Made by a program: the position numbers and the translations under genes. DNA of 64,000 bases from Gigaspora margarita (Eukaryota > Glomeromycota > Glomeromycetes > Diversisporales > Gigasporaceae), in the NCBI GenBank assembly GCA_009809945.1, contig WTPW01000513.1, positions 314,483-378,482 of the forward strand, in the 5' to 3' direction. Positions 45,834-57,351 of the stretch are shown here, in pieces. The notes under the pieces are model-generated. The model was given only the letters and a program-made list of their open reading frames with translations. It did no database searches and had not been told where the DNA came from. How positions within the stretch are numbered: the first letter of the stretch is position 1; the number at the start of each line of letters is the position of its first letter.

Positions 45834-46156
45834 AGGCTTCCGCAAAAATTACCCGTGCGATTTCGGAATTTTTGAAGGCTTTAAAAACAATGTTGCAATA
45901 TTGGTGCTTGAACCGAAATCGGTATGTGGAATTAGCATGATAAACCCACTTTCGGAAAACATGCTTCATTTATACCTCACGTGCACTTGCTGCTAGCAGC
46001 AAGCACACGTGAGGTATAAATGAAGCATGTTTTCCGAAAGTGGGTTTATCATGCTAATTCCACATACCGATTTCGGTTTAAGCACCAATTGTGCAATGTT
46101 GGTTTTATAGCCTTCAAAAATTCCAAAATCGCACGGGTAATTTTCGCGGAAGCCTA
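45834..46156. mobile_element. Near-perfect 323-bp palindrome, Mutator-like MITE
   Basis: The arms start AGGCTTCCGC and end GCGGAAGCCTA and pair almost base for base, with the centre at CTTGCTGCTAGCAGCAAG. It is flanked by GATTCAAAT (45825-45833 and 46157-46165), a 9-bp duplication, with the single site at 17941-17949 in unit 1. The mirror-image frames on both strands are explained by the palindrome. Confidence 0.9.
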
Positions 46157-46398
46157 GATTCAAATCAATCACCCGGATTAGTGAACTGACAAGAGTGCAT
46201 ATCACTCGGCTGGATTAGGTAACCGAGTGAATTAGTCGCCGATTAATTTAATAGATTTGCATGTAGTGGTAAGTAGGTATTTCTATTTGTTTACCTTTTA
46301 AGTCACTCATTCATGAGCCGAATGGAATGTTAATGTGAACAAAGTGTTTTGTACGTGATGGCAAATTTATATTTGGGTTGAAAACTTGTTTCGTTAGC

Positions 46399-47471
46399 AG
46401 TCATAGGATATGTCCTTTTACAGGGGTTTGAAATGTTGTCTATAATAAAAATTATAATAAAAACATATGAATTTACTATAGATATGGGTTAGAAGATTCT
46501 CTTTGATCTAACTTATTAACTTAAAATTAAATTTTTTGGGAATATAGAACAAGGGGAGAAGAACAAATTAAGCTTAAAAATCGAATTAAATTTTGCTGAT
46601 TTTGCACAAAACGAAAATGTAACTTTTCCAAAAACGAATATTTTCCGATTTTAAGATGAGAAGCATATGTAAAAACGTGCTCTGAACACCTTTACTTAGT
46701 CAGCAAAAATAGGTTACCTTGTAAGAAAATGGGTTATCTATGTGCTAAAGTTAAAAATTTTGGGTTTTTAATATAAAACCCCTTTTTTTGTCAAGATAAC
46801 CTGCTTTGGGCTTCTAAGTAAACATGTTCAGCAGGTAATTCTACTCGTATCGAGGTCAAACCGCGTTTTCTCGAACCTTTCACTAAGTGAAAAATGGGTT
46901 TAAATTTGGAAAAAAATTTTTTTTTATATAATTTAAAGTACAGGGGTTTGCAAAAAACTCGTTTTTTTCCAACTTTAAACCCATTTTTCACTTAGTAAAA
47001 GGTCCGAGAAAACGCGTTTTAGCCTCGATACGATTAGAATTACCTGCTGAACATGTTTACTTAGAAGCCCAAAGCAGGTTATCTTGACAAAAAAAGGGGT
47101 TTTATATTGAAACCCCAAAATTTTTAACTTTAGCACATAGATAACCCATTTTTCTTACAAGGTAACCTATTTTCGACGACTAAGTAAAGTTGTTTAGAGC
47201 ACGTTTTTACACATGCTTCTCATCTTAAAATCGGAAAATATTCGTTTTTGGCAAAGTTACATTTTCGTTTTGTGCAAAATCGGCGAAATTTTAATTCGAT
47301 TTTTAAGCTCAATTTGTTCTTCTCCCCTTGTTCTATATTCTCGAAAAATTTAATTTTAAGTTAATAAGTTAGATCAAAGAGAATCTTCTAACCAATATCT
47401 ATAGTAAATTCATATGTTTTTATTATAATTTTTATTATAGACAGCAATTGAAAGGACATATCCTATGACTG
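46399..47471. mobile_element. 1.07-kb fold-back element
   Basis: Two arms of about 500 bp pair along their whole length. Outer ends are CAGTCATAGGATATGTCC and GGACATATCCTATGACTG. The turn is near 46935, with GTGAAAAATGGGTTTAAA and its complement just beside it. It is absent from unit 1 at about 18170. No transposase frame; the minus frame at 46791-46991 is arm sequence. Confidence 0.85.
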
Positions 47472-47987
47472 TTAGTTTTAATCTCTTTGATCATAAATGA
47501 CTTTATAATTAGAGTTGTGGCCCAAACCCTTTTTTTAAGTTACGACATTACTACTTAGTTTTGGTTTGAGAATCGGGATTTCTACCTAATTTGGGTTCAT
47601 AACCAAACCCAAATATATGTCCTATTTTTGATGAATAGTGTCAAACTCAACCAATTTATTAAATAAATCTGTGTACATTTATAGTGTTTTGCAAAAAGAT
47701 GCGATCCATGATATTTGTGATGATGATCGAGGGAAATTTTGAGAATTCTAGATTGCCTATTGATCAGTTATATTTCCCAATGTATCTCTATATTAGTTGA
47801 AATCTGTGAATCGTCCAATTTCCCATGATTTTACATGACATCATGATCTGCAGTGGTCACACATTTCTGCAAACTGTGATAAAAATATAATAAACTATTC
47901 AAAAAATTTAAAATTTTAATCGAGTTCGATCTTCAAGTTGATGTAAGTCAACAGATCGAAAAGATTGCTAAACTTCAGGATATGCTG
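47472..47987. other. Unit 2 3' flank between insertions
   Basis: It aligns with 18170-18690 of unit 1 and contains the shared mariner-like MITE 47682-47879. No gene. Confidence 0.6.
47682..47879. mobile_element. Short mariner-like MITE, orthologous to 18366-18570
   Basis: Ends TAGTGTTTTGCAAAAAGATG and the complement of CACACATTTCTGCAAACTG; flanks and interior match the unit 1 copy. Confidence 0.65.
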
Positions 47988-48133
47988 GTGTCACTATAGT
48001 AACATTTTTGCGCCCCAAAACCACAGCATTTCCTTATTATACCCCTGCCTTATAATCATCATTTTCTCTTACATAATAATGAATTGATCATACTTCTGAT
48101 CGTTCTTACTTCGTCCCACCTTATTACTAATTT

Positions 48134-48406
48134 TAGGGGTCGTCTAAAGCCTGTCACCTTACGAAATTCCCCGATATATAAACCGGATCAGCCTGAACAA
48201 AACAATGTGAGACGGCAAAGACAAAAACATGAAATATATAAAAAACGGCTATCTAAACCGGTCTTGTTTGATTAAGTAAAAGTATCGAAAATGTGATTTA
48301 CTACAGTATATATAACTACTTTTCTCTAACCCAACCCTAACCCTAAAATTGGAAAATCAAAAAAATTGAGTAATTTCGTAAAGTGCCAGGCTTTAGACGT
48401 CTCCTA
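48134..48406. mobile_element. TIR element with CCTAACCC loop
   Basis: Ends TAGGGGTCGTCTAAAGCC and GGCTTTAGACGTCTCCTA, flanked by ATTT. The interior has CCAACCCTAACCCTAAAATT. A relative with ends TAGGGTCATCCAAAGCC lies at 63517-63655. Confidence 0.75.
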
Positions 48407-48767
48407 ATTTTATTCTTCGTTCCCTTTCCTATTTTGTTTATCCATACTTGCCCTACATTATTACTATATATAGATCTTTCTTATTGCTATCTATAATTGT
48501 CTGATTTCCATATATAGATATGTTTAATTGCTATACCCAAATTCATTCTACATTAATCTGTGACATGTAAAATTGAATTGGTTTGATGCAGGACAATATT
48601 AAGCATTGTTGAACAATAGAAGCCTTTATAAATTATTGTGAATCTGCTAGCCTGATGAAGAGTTATAAAAGCAAATTTCGAGATTAATGTTTCGGGTGTA
48701 ATGTCTTGATACAGATAGTAATGTGAAGGGAAGTTTATTGGTGTCAAATGAATTTAAGATTAGTACT

Positions 48768-48884
48768 ATAAACTGCCGTATAAATAGCCCCCTCATTTTT
48801 ACTAATTATTTTCTTTTTTTTTTTACTAATTAATTTTTTTTGGTGGAATGTACCAGACCCAGACTGTTTATATGGCAGTTTACG
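48768..48884. mobile_element. Small TIR element
   Basis: Ends ATAAACTGCCGTATAAA and TTTATATGGCAGTTTAC; T-rich interior; no coding. Confidence 0.6.
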
Positions 48885-48983
48885 GTAATATTGGAAGGAA
48901 GTTGATCTGACAATTGAATAGTTTAATTATTTATGTATATCAAAAATGTATATAAGTCAAATGTATTTGCTCTTCATGTATCT

Positions 48984-49151
48984 GTTGTGCCTCAGATCAA
49001 TCCTTGCGTCAGATGATACTCAGCCTAAATTAGATTAGGGTTAGGGTAAAATTATGGCAAAGTTAGCAGTTAGTTTAGGCCAGTTGTTGCCAATCATTTA
49101 ATGCTGGTCAATTGATAGACATCTGACACAAGTTTTAATCTGAGGTACAAC
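48984..49151. mobile_element. Small TIR element with TTAGGG loop
   Basis: Ends GTTGTGCCTCAGATCAA and TTAATCTGAGGTACAAC, with inner pairs GTCAGATG/CATCTGAC and GATTAGGGTTAGGGT in the loop. Confidence 0.65.
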
Positions 49152-49611
49152 ATATCTTCAGGTCATTAAAAGACATTATTAGGCATTATCTTAATGATTT
49201 CTCCTTTATAATAAAGACTTCTTAGTGAATGTTTGTTATATTGTATCTCTTGACATTTATTTATTCTTTTATTGTTTTCTAATGAATTCCTTTCTTCATA
49301 ATTTTAAACCTGATCTTACTGTATGTATTCCTTTTCTTGTTCACTATTGCTAACTGAACTTGGACCCTAATCTGACACTCTCCCGATTCAATAGTAATAC
49401 CAAAAGCAATCTATCTGGTTAGATTAGAGTCAACTATCATAATTGTGAATACTATGGTTTGTGCTATAAAAAAGTGCATATGAAGGCAAACAAGTAAAAT
49501 TAATCAACTGCCTAATTTAGAATCACAATATAGAATCCTAATGATATTATTGTCAGTGACAAGTGTAAGAAGACGCATGTGATAGGCAGACCAGAGATTT
49601 GCACTCGTAAC

Positions 49612-50761
49612 TAGGGTTCCAAACCAATTTAAAAATCTCTATCTGTGACCTGTCAGGTCAACTGTTATTTTTAGCTGGTTACCTGAAACTAAAACCAGTT
49701 ATTCAAAAGTGGATCACCTGGTTAGAATTGGATAACTGGATATCTGATTAAGCATAGCAGGCTTTCATTCTGATTGGTTAATTTTTGTACTAATATGCTT
49801 CCATTAAAATGAAACCAAAGTAAAATATTTCGCAAAAATAGCAGTATTAATAATAAAAGACTTTTTTTAAATTTTATTAATTACAATAATCTATTACTTT
49901 GGAGAATAGTCATTGCCACACATATAATTTGATTAAATTTAAAAAAACATTGATATCTTAAATTTTAAATAATGATCTATTAGATGTGTGTATGAAAAGC
50001 TTTGTATCAAAACTAAATTGCCAACAATAAATAATAAGAAAAATAATAATTAAATTAATATATATAAATAAATTAAAAAGAATAGCAAACAACTGCAAGT
50101 AAAAAGTATGCAAAACTCAAACCTTTCTTTCAATAGTTTTGACAAGTTTTTCAGTTTTTTTTATTATATAAGATTACAAAAGTTAAACCCAGTTTTGATT
50201 TTCATCAATATTAAATCTATAGCTTTGTTTAATAGTATAATCTACATGTACTATAATCTTGAGAACAAATTCAAATACTAGAGATCTAACTACAAAAAAA
50301 AAGCTATTTCTTTTGATTAGAGGTTTTTATATATTTATAAGTAATAACTAAATTTAAAAAAATATCATATAGCTAACCCTCATGACTATTCCTCTGTTTT
50401 TGTGATTATTTTAACAGTATATAAAGCGAAAGGTGTAGTTTCTGAATATGTATTCAGTTTCTTTTAACAATTCATTTTTGTGTCCAACAATTCGTTCTAA
50501 GTTAGATAATATATGCAGGGTATATGTAATGATTGACCAATCAGATTTAATGACTACTATGCTATCCAAATATAGATCAACCCTGAATATTAAATATATC
50601 ATAAATAAACAGATGACCTGTTTGTCTATGGGTAACCTGTTTATTAACAAGTAACCCATATATCAGTTTAAACCAGTTTGTCGAAAACATGATCCAGTTG
50701 GTAAATTTGTTGGGTCAGGTAATCAGGTACATGGTTTACCAGATCAGAGGTTAGAACCCTA
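49612..50761. mobile_element. hAT-like non-autonomous element, 1.15 kb
   Basis: Ends TAGGGTTCCAAACC and GGTTAGAACCCTA are flanked by CTCGTAAC (49604-49611) and CTTGTAGC (50762-50769), an 8-bp duplication with two transitions. Unit 1 has the uninterrupted site CTCGTAACCC near 18890. Subterminal CCTGGTTA/GGTAACC motifs occur at both ends. Frames at 50411-50659 on both strands overlap each other and have no recognisable domain. Confidence 0.8.
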
Positions 50762-50769
50762 CTTGTAGC

Positions 50770-53432
50770 CCTCCCACCCATAAGAATTTATATAGAATTC
50801 TCATAAATTCTGCTATTTTATAGTGGCTTAAACTTCTCATCAAAGCTGGTCTTATGCAATATAGAAAACTAACAGCTGGTGTTATGCATTGCGAATTCAA
50901 CTGATAACGGTGATGCCTAGCATAATTATAACTACTATTTCTGGGAGCATATCCAATCTTAGTTTACATATCAATCATGCTAATATATGCTGCTCATACT
51001 CAATAAAGATCTTTTAATAAAGTTATATATAGTGCCACTAGTTAAATGCATCCAAATAATAATAGTCACATACATGCAATATTTTTCATTCTTATGTGTT
51101 AAAATATGAACAATGTTTATTCAGCTAATAAATCCATATGAATCATAATCATAAATTACTAGAGAATGTATACTTATCAATTAGTATGATTAATAAAATT
51201 CATAAAAAGAGCACTGATAATTTTAAGCTTGAAGCTTGTACAAATACAAATTAATATGTATATATAGTATGGGTTGCTGCTCAATCTAGTTCCTTTATAT
51301 GCCACTTGTCTGACATCATACAGATTAGGGTTAGTGTTTGACTAGTTGTAGCTATACATTTTTAGCAGCTGTGTGATGTCAGATGGCCTGTGAGGACTAA
51401 CGTTCAGAGAATCATAGTATGTAAATAAGAAATTAACAGGGATTAGGATCAATTTTCTGATCATGTGACTTTCTGGCACCAAATAGTTTTTGAGAAAAAA
51501 ATTAATTTATATTAGGGTTTGGGTATATGTTGGCAGTTAGAATAGCTATTATATGGCAAAATTGTTAATTGTGCAAGAAAACTTATTTGTTAGGCCAGAA
51601 AAATGATTTGCTAGTCTAAATCTTGCAACAAATACAGTGCAGGACACTATAAACCAACACCTTTTTATATGTATTTTACAAAAATTGATATAATTTTAAA
51701 AATAAAAATTATTTTTAAAAAAATTTTTTAGCCAATTTGTAGCTTTTAAATGACCTAAAGAAATTAAGTTCAAATTTGGAAATGACTAGTAAATCTTCTA
51801 TAAAACCAAATATTGATGTTTTTTAATCATTAATATTTATTTATGTTAATGCAATTATTATTAGCTCTGATAATAAATCAATTAATAAACAGTCTAGTGA
51901 ATATCAATCTGGCAAATATCAATCTGGTGAAAAAAAGGTGAAATTTATAAAGTGCAAAAATTTTACTATTAATTTTAAATTAATGTACTATTTTAAATTC
52001 ATATATGTAGTTCACTTACTATATAGCTTTTTTTTGCTAAATTAACTGTGTATTATTTGAAATTCGCATAGGTAATTTACTTAACATTACACTTTATTTG
52101 GTGTCAGTTAATAAATTTCTATATATACTGATTAATATGTAGTAATCAGAAAGTTTGAGTCACTTATACATAATATTCTTTGTTTACAATAGAATTTGAG
52201 TTCTGCTTATACCCAACTGTCTAGGATTTAACCATTACCAATTTTCTAGATACTATGATGTATGCTAGTAAAAATAAGTTGATGATATTTATTAGTAGAA
52301 ATAAGTACATAAAAAAAGTCATATAGATGGGGTTGGCCAGGGGATAAATCATATTTAATAACTGAAAACAAAAAAGCTACTATATTTATTAAACATATAA
52401 CTCACTTAGTAACTTAAGAAGTAAAATCAAAGAATCAGCCAGAAACTGATTCAGCTAATTTTTTTCAAGTGTCCAGAATTTATACACTATAAATATTTGG
52501 AGTACAGGCTGCTCAGTGTACAAATAGCTCTAATTACACAACTTTTGAGAATTAACTTTAAAAATGGCATGAATTGCTGTTTGACCTATTGACCTGAGCT
52601 ATAACCCGGGTCAATATCTAACCTGCCTGGGTTAGGATTTCTAACCCAGGTCAAAGCTCTAGTGATAATCTAATCTTTAAATTATTTAATAAATTTAACT
52701 TTTAATTAGGTATATCCAAGTCCAATATTGATAATCTAAAGATTGAATTCAAAATTAGATAATTAAATATAGCTAAGCCAATAATATGTAGAAATCTTGA
52801 ATTCATATTTATTATACTGAAAGAACCTGATAATAAAATATATATTTGGAATTATATACACCAAATTGAAAGTGGCGATACTAGGAAATATGGGTAAAGT
52901 AGCAGATATATGAATACCAATTGTTGGCTAGAAAGGGATGTACAAAAACCAAACTAACTATATAAATGGGAATATGGTAGGGTCTGGTAAGTTTAGATCA
53001 TAGGTAAAGGTAGTTCAAGTTTCGGTACTTAGTAGATAGTATAAAGATTGTAATGCAATAGATGTTGCATCATTGTAACAATTGATATATACTCAATAAA
53101 GACCAGAGGCTTGACCTCATCTTAAAAAAAATAAAATATAATATTATCTAAATATTATTTAGAAGTTGAGAAAATAGTAAATCAAAAGAATATGATAAAA
53201 AAAGTTATGAAATAAAATTTAGTATATAAAGTACAAAATTAAAAAAATTTAACTCTTCTTATTTATATAGATTGATTTGTATAATATTTTTGAATTTTTT
53301 TGCTTTAGTATATAAAATCTACTATTGCTTAATAATAGATTCTCAGACTCTCATTACTAGGTTTTGTTTAAAATTATTTAAAATACCTTAAAAATATAAA
53401 TAAGGTAAAACCAAGTTTTGAAAAGTAATTAT
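50770..53432. other. End of unit 2 homology, then unidentified CpG-poor DNA
   Basis: 50770-51268 aligns with 18893-19430 of unit 1, with many C-to-T and G-to-A differences. 51269-53432 has no homology inside the window, no gene and hardly any CG. A weak inverted pair (TCTGACATCATACAG, CTGTGTGATGTCAGA) around 51310-51385 with GATTAGGGTTAG between may be another small TIR element. Confidence 0.5.
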
Positions 53433-53594
53433 ATATGGAACCCCCACAGCAAAAGAGGGCAGTGGGACAAAAAAAATTTTTTTTATTTTAATTAATTTCT
53501 TGAAGAATCAGATTAATAGAATTACAATTTTTATAAAATTACAAAAACAAAATTTTTGTCCCACTGCCCCTTTTGCTGTGGGGGTCCCCATATA
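53433..53594. mobile_element. Small TIR element, 162 bp
   Basis: Arms GGAACCCCCACAGCAAAAG and CTTTTGCTGTGGGGGTCC (approximately) continue inward as GGCAGTGGGACAAAAA and its complement. Confidence 0.75.
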
Positions 53595-53933
53595 TTAGTA
53601 ATATGCAATTAACTCTTTTTTGAACTTATAAGTATTGAAAAATAGCATGTTAGAAGAAATAAGTATTTTTTGTTAATTTTGTAAGAGATCTTTCTGACTA
53701 GTAGTAATCACAATCAATTTATTTAATCAGAAGTTTATATGATGATCATTAATAAAATAACCAAAAGGATTTTTTATTTTTAATAATAAGATCATAGTCA
53801 ATACCAAAAATTACAAGACTAGATATGGCTATTATTATAATATATAATTGTTAGAGAACGAATAACTAGGAATAAAGTTTTGCATATTAATAATCAAATA
53901 CTATATGTTCTATTCTTATTTGAAATTAGACCC

Positions 53934-54175
53934 AAACTACTGTAAAATCTGGACATGTGTACCCTGGGTATTTCCATTGCTCAATTTAGTACCCAGGGTA
54001 CCTCTATATGGGGGTACACCATATTAAGTCAATATGTTTTACTATATCTACCTGGGATGATACATATAGTATGTATTATACCTATATACCCAGGTATAAA
54101 TTACCAACTGGCGCTTCAAACTGGCAAGGGGTACACCGCATAGAGGGTACACATGTCCAGATTTTACGGTAGTTT
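53934..54175. mobile_element. Small TIR element, 242 bp
   Basis: Ends AAACTACTGTAAAATCTGG and CCAGATTTTACGGTAGTTT; inner GACATGTGTACCC pairs with GGGTACACATGTC. The 62-codon frame at 53955 lies inside and is not credible. Confidence 0.75.
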
Positions 54176-54817
54176 TTACATGTAAAAATTTGGAACTTCT
54201 AGCTATAATACAAGTTATATATTATAAATGTTTAATATTATAGCAAATTAGAAGCATTTTGCAAAACCTTGTAAATACTTTTTGGGTTTCTACCAATCCC
54301 AAACTAGTAGGTTTGGATTACAACCCTATATATTACCTATTTTGATTTTTACAAGTTCAAATAAAACAAGTTACTGCATACTATTAAAAGTGATAGACAA
54401 CTGAATAAAATTTTATTTTTTAAAATTTCAAGTTATTTGGTTTAATTTTCATTTAGTATGGCTTTTTTTATACAATGTGTCAATATTTCTTTGTAAATCA
54501 CTGTTTTGTATATGGTTTAATATATTTTGACCATAGAGAAAATTATAATAATAAAATAATAAAAGTGCTATTATAAAACTAATATTTTTTAACTCATTTA
54601 TACCTTTTGTTAGTATCTCAAAGTTAATTGTCTTAATAAAAAATTTTGTATAAATAGTATTGTCAGCTTTTTTATTATATACTTTTTTTATTATACTATA
54701 CTAATTATTATTTGATACATAATATATACAAACCATATGTGCTACATCTATTCTAACTATTATATTATATTTCATCAAACAATTATACTACATTCATTTT
54801 AAAAAAAATGTTAATAC

Positions 54818-55249
54818 TATAGTGCTAGAAGCCTATACTCAATAGTTATATGAAGCTTTTTTGAGGTTGTTTCAATTTTTAAATGGCTATAACTTTTTAT
54901 CTAAGAGTTTTTTAAAAAATCTGACTAGTAACTTTGTAAAGCTATATCAGCTCTACATGTGTACCAAATGTCTTTTCAAAATCTTATCACTTTAAAGAGT
55001 TGATGCATTTTGAAAATTGAAATTTTATATGTTTTACATATAAAATTTCAATTTTCAAAATGCATCAACTCTTTAAAGTAATAAGACTTTGATAAGATAT
55101 TTGGTACACATGTAGAGCTGATATAGCTTTACAAAGTTACTGGTCAAATTTTTTAAAAACTCTTAGATAAAAAGTTATAGCCATTTAAAAATTGAAACAA
55201 CCTCAAAAAAGCTTTTTATAACTGTTGAGTATAGGCTTCTAGCACTATA
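54818..55249. mobile_element. 432-bp near-perfect palindrome without any CG
   Basis: Ends TATAGTGCTAGAAGCCTATA and TATAGGCTTCTAGCACTATA; the arms pair to the centre near 55033 (TTATATGTTTTACATATAA). Flanks are AT-rich and the duplication is unclear. No coding. Confidence 0.85.
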
Positions 55250-55400
55250 CAAAATAAAAAAACTATTATGCTCCAAAAATGATGAAATCATATTAAAAAA
55301 TGAAGAACTTACTAAATTAGCCAATGCTTTCTAGTAGGCTCTAATGATAATAGCTTTATAAAAAATAAAAATAAATAAAAATTTTTATTTATATAATCAG

Positions 55401-55475
55401 TTGGGGGTGAGTCAGTAGAAAAGGGACAAATTTATTTAATAAATTTGTCCCTTTACTACTGACCCACCCCTAGTT
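55401..55475. repeat. Short palindrome
   Basis: GTTGGGGGTGAGTCAGTAG is inverted as CTACTGACCCACCCCTAG, around TTATTTAATAAA. Probably a tiny TIR element. Confidence 0.6.
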
Positions 55476-55916
55476 GATGATTTATTTTTATTAAGAACCT
55501 CAAAAAAGAATAAATCAATATAATATTAAATATAACAATGTGAAATTTAAATATTTTGCCAAAATTCAAAATGGGACTATTATTTAAATTAATGCTAATT
55601 TGCCAAATTTTAAATTTGAACCTTAGTTCAAATTTTAACTAATTTACTAAAAAAAAAATATGACCTATATGAGAGATATCTGGATCCTATTTTAGTGCAC
55701 TAATTAAAAGTGTCAAAAGGGTGATATTGCTTATATAACTTGCTTTTTGCTCTAATTCTAATTAGGGGAGGGCCATTTATTAGCTGATTAGGGTTTCACT
55801 AAGTAGCTGACCCCCACCCCCACCTGATAATTTCCCAAGAATTTGATTGGTTAAAATTTTACCCCTCTTTTGATCAAAAAACACAAAAACGTATTTGACC
55901 TGAAAATAAGCTACTC

Positions 55917-57274
55917 ACGATTGATGAAAGTTGCTACACAGTAAAGTCCAAAATTTACTAAGTAAATCGATTAAAGTTGTTTAAGTAAACTTATTAAGAA
56001 TATCAAAATACGTATATCCTGAAATTTACAATGAAATTGAAGCTCTTTTTATTAATTGGACTTTAATTTTTACGTTCAATGAAAAGATTAAAATTTTATT
56101 AACAAAATATATTCGTTGAACGCAAAAATTAAAAGTCAAATGGGGGTGTGGCGACTTAGAGAAGTTGGTAAGTTGTCACCCCCAAGCGGCAGGTCTAGGG
56201 TTCAAATCCCACTAGCGACGCTTTGGAAATTAGGCCTGTGTTATGGTACCATTTCTCCTCGTTGGTCCTTTGGTACACCATCTTGAATGGAAGCTGTCGG
56301 GTGCACAAAATCCAAGGATCAGAAAATGGATACCCATTTGGAAGTCCTGAGTAAGGAAGTAGCAAAAATCTTTGATGGTGCTAACCATAATTGGAATATT
56401 GGAAACCAGAGCCAGAGAACCGGACAGCAAGATTCTTGAGGAGGGGGTCCGCCAACCTGGCCGCCGCAGTCGCACCAGAGGAAAAGGACATGTGTTTCGG
56501 CAGCATGTACCAAGGGGTGGGAGTCCATTTGGCACCTAAAGCCAGGCCGACCGACCCTTCCAGGCTAACTAGTTTGGAAGTTTGGGGACCTGGGGAAGGA
56601 CCGATAGGAAGGTTGTGGTGGGTATCAGGATTGGAGTGAACCTCGACAAGGGCAGAAGTAGGTAACAGTAGCAGTTTATTGGTTAGCCCTGATTGCAAGT
56701 ATATAGGTAAAGCTGTAGCGTAAGTTACCAAAGCGTAGGTAATACCTGTGTGAAACAGGGACTGCTCTACCAAGTGTGCTGCAAGGATAAACTAGTCCTA
56801 AGAGGATTCCGCAAGCATTCAGAACTGGCCTTGACTGCCTTATGTAACGGAGGACTGTACCAGTGATACAAGGAGGATTTGGCAGGAGAAGCATAGATCA
56901 GAGGGTTTAAATAGGTAACCCCCTAGTTGGGTTGCAAGTATGGCAACTAGTGTAGAACCTTCGGGCGGACTACTTAAATTAGACAACCAAAAGTTGTACG
57001 TGTGGCTTGTTGTACTCTTGTCTATGTAACAAATGTCAGGGTGCCCCTGGAGGTGCCCGTGATCTAACTTTACTTGAATAAAAGCCTTTCCCCATAGCGG
57101 TAACTTTGACATATAAAAAAAAAAAAAATTAAAAGTCAAATAATAAAAAGTAATCTTTTTTGATGAAACTTTCAGGATAGGTGTAATTTAGTCTTCCAAA
57201 TAAGTTTACTTAAGCGTAATAACTGATTTACATAATAGAATTTAGACTTTACTATGTAATAATTATTGGCGATT
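55917..57274. mobile_element. Palindromic MITE X, copy 1, split by a retroposon
   Basis: Outer arms GTTGCTACACAGTAAAGTCC and GGCGATTGGCAA-side TAGACTTTACTATGTAAT match copy 2 (57491-57840). Without the retroposon and its duplication it is about 358 bp, close to the 350 bp of copy 2. Confidence 0.7.
56142..57127 (+). mobile_element. Long tRNA-headed retroposon (SINE-like), about 986 bp
   Basis: It is flanked by a direct repeat of at least 14 bp, ATTAAAAGTCAAAT (56128-56141 and 57128-57141), and ends in an A tract of about 15. The head has pol III promoter-like boxes: TAGAGAAGTTGG (56157-56168, A box with one mismatch) and GGTTCAAATCC (56199-56209, B box with one mismatch). The body is far richer in G+C and CG than its surroundings. 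Overlapping frames on both strands (56230-56894) show no RT or endonuclease motif. It is long for a SINE, so the body may derive from a captured transcript or a LINE fragment. Confidence 0.7.
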
Positions 57275-57351
57275 GGCAAAAAATCTTAAAAATTATATAT
57301 ATATTATTATATACACAGTATATATATATATATATATTATATATTATATAT

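Larger units (their letters stand above)
47988..49403. other. Unit 2-specific insertion with nested small TIR elements
   Basis: It interrupts a stretch that is continuous in unit 1 (GATATGCCGG then AAGCAATCC near 18690). It contains the TIR elements at 48134-48406, 48768-48884 and 48984-49151. No credible gene; the 63-codon frame at 48084 runs into the first of these. Outer ends could not be defined. Confidence 0.5.

Noticed and set aside
45568-46205. Mirror-image ORFs ending MINPLSENMLHLYLTC on both strands
   Set aside because: They are products of the near-perfect palindrome 45834-46156.
56142-56221. Functional tRNA gene
   Set aside because: A- and B-box-like motifs are present but the acceptor arms do not pair well; the element's A-tail and target duplication fit a retroposon head.
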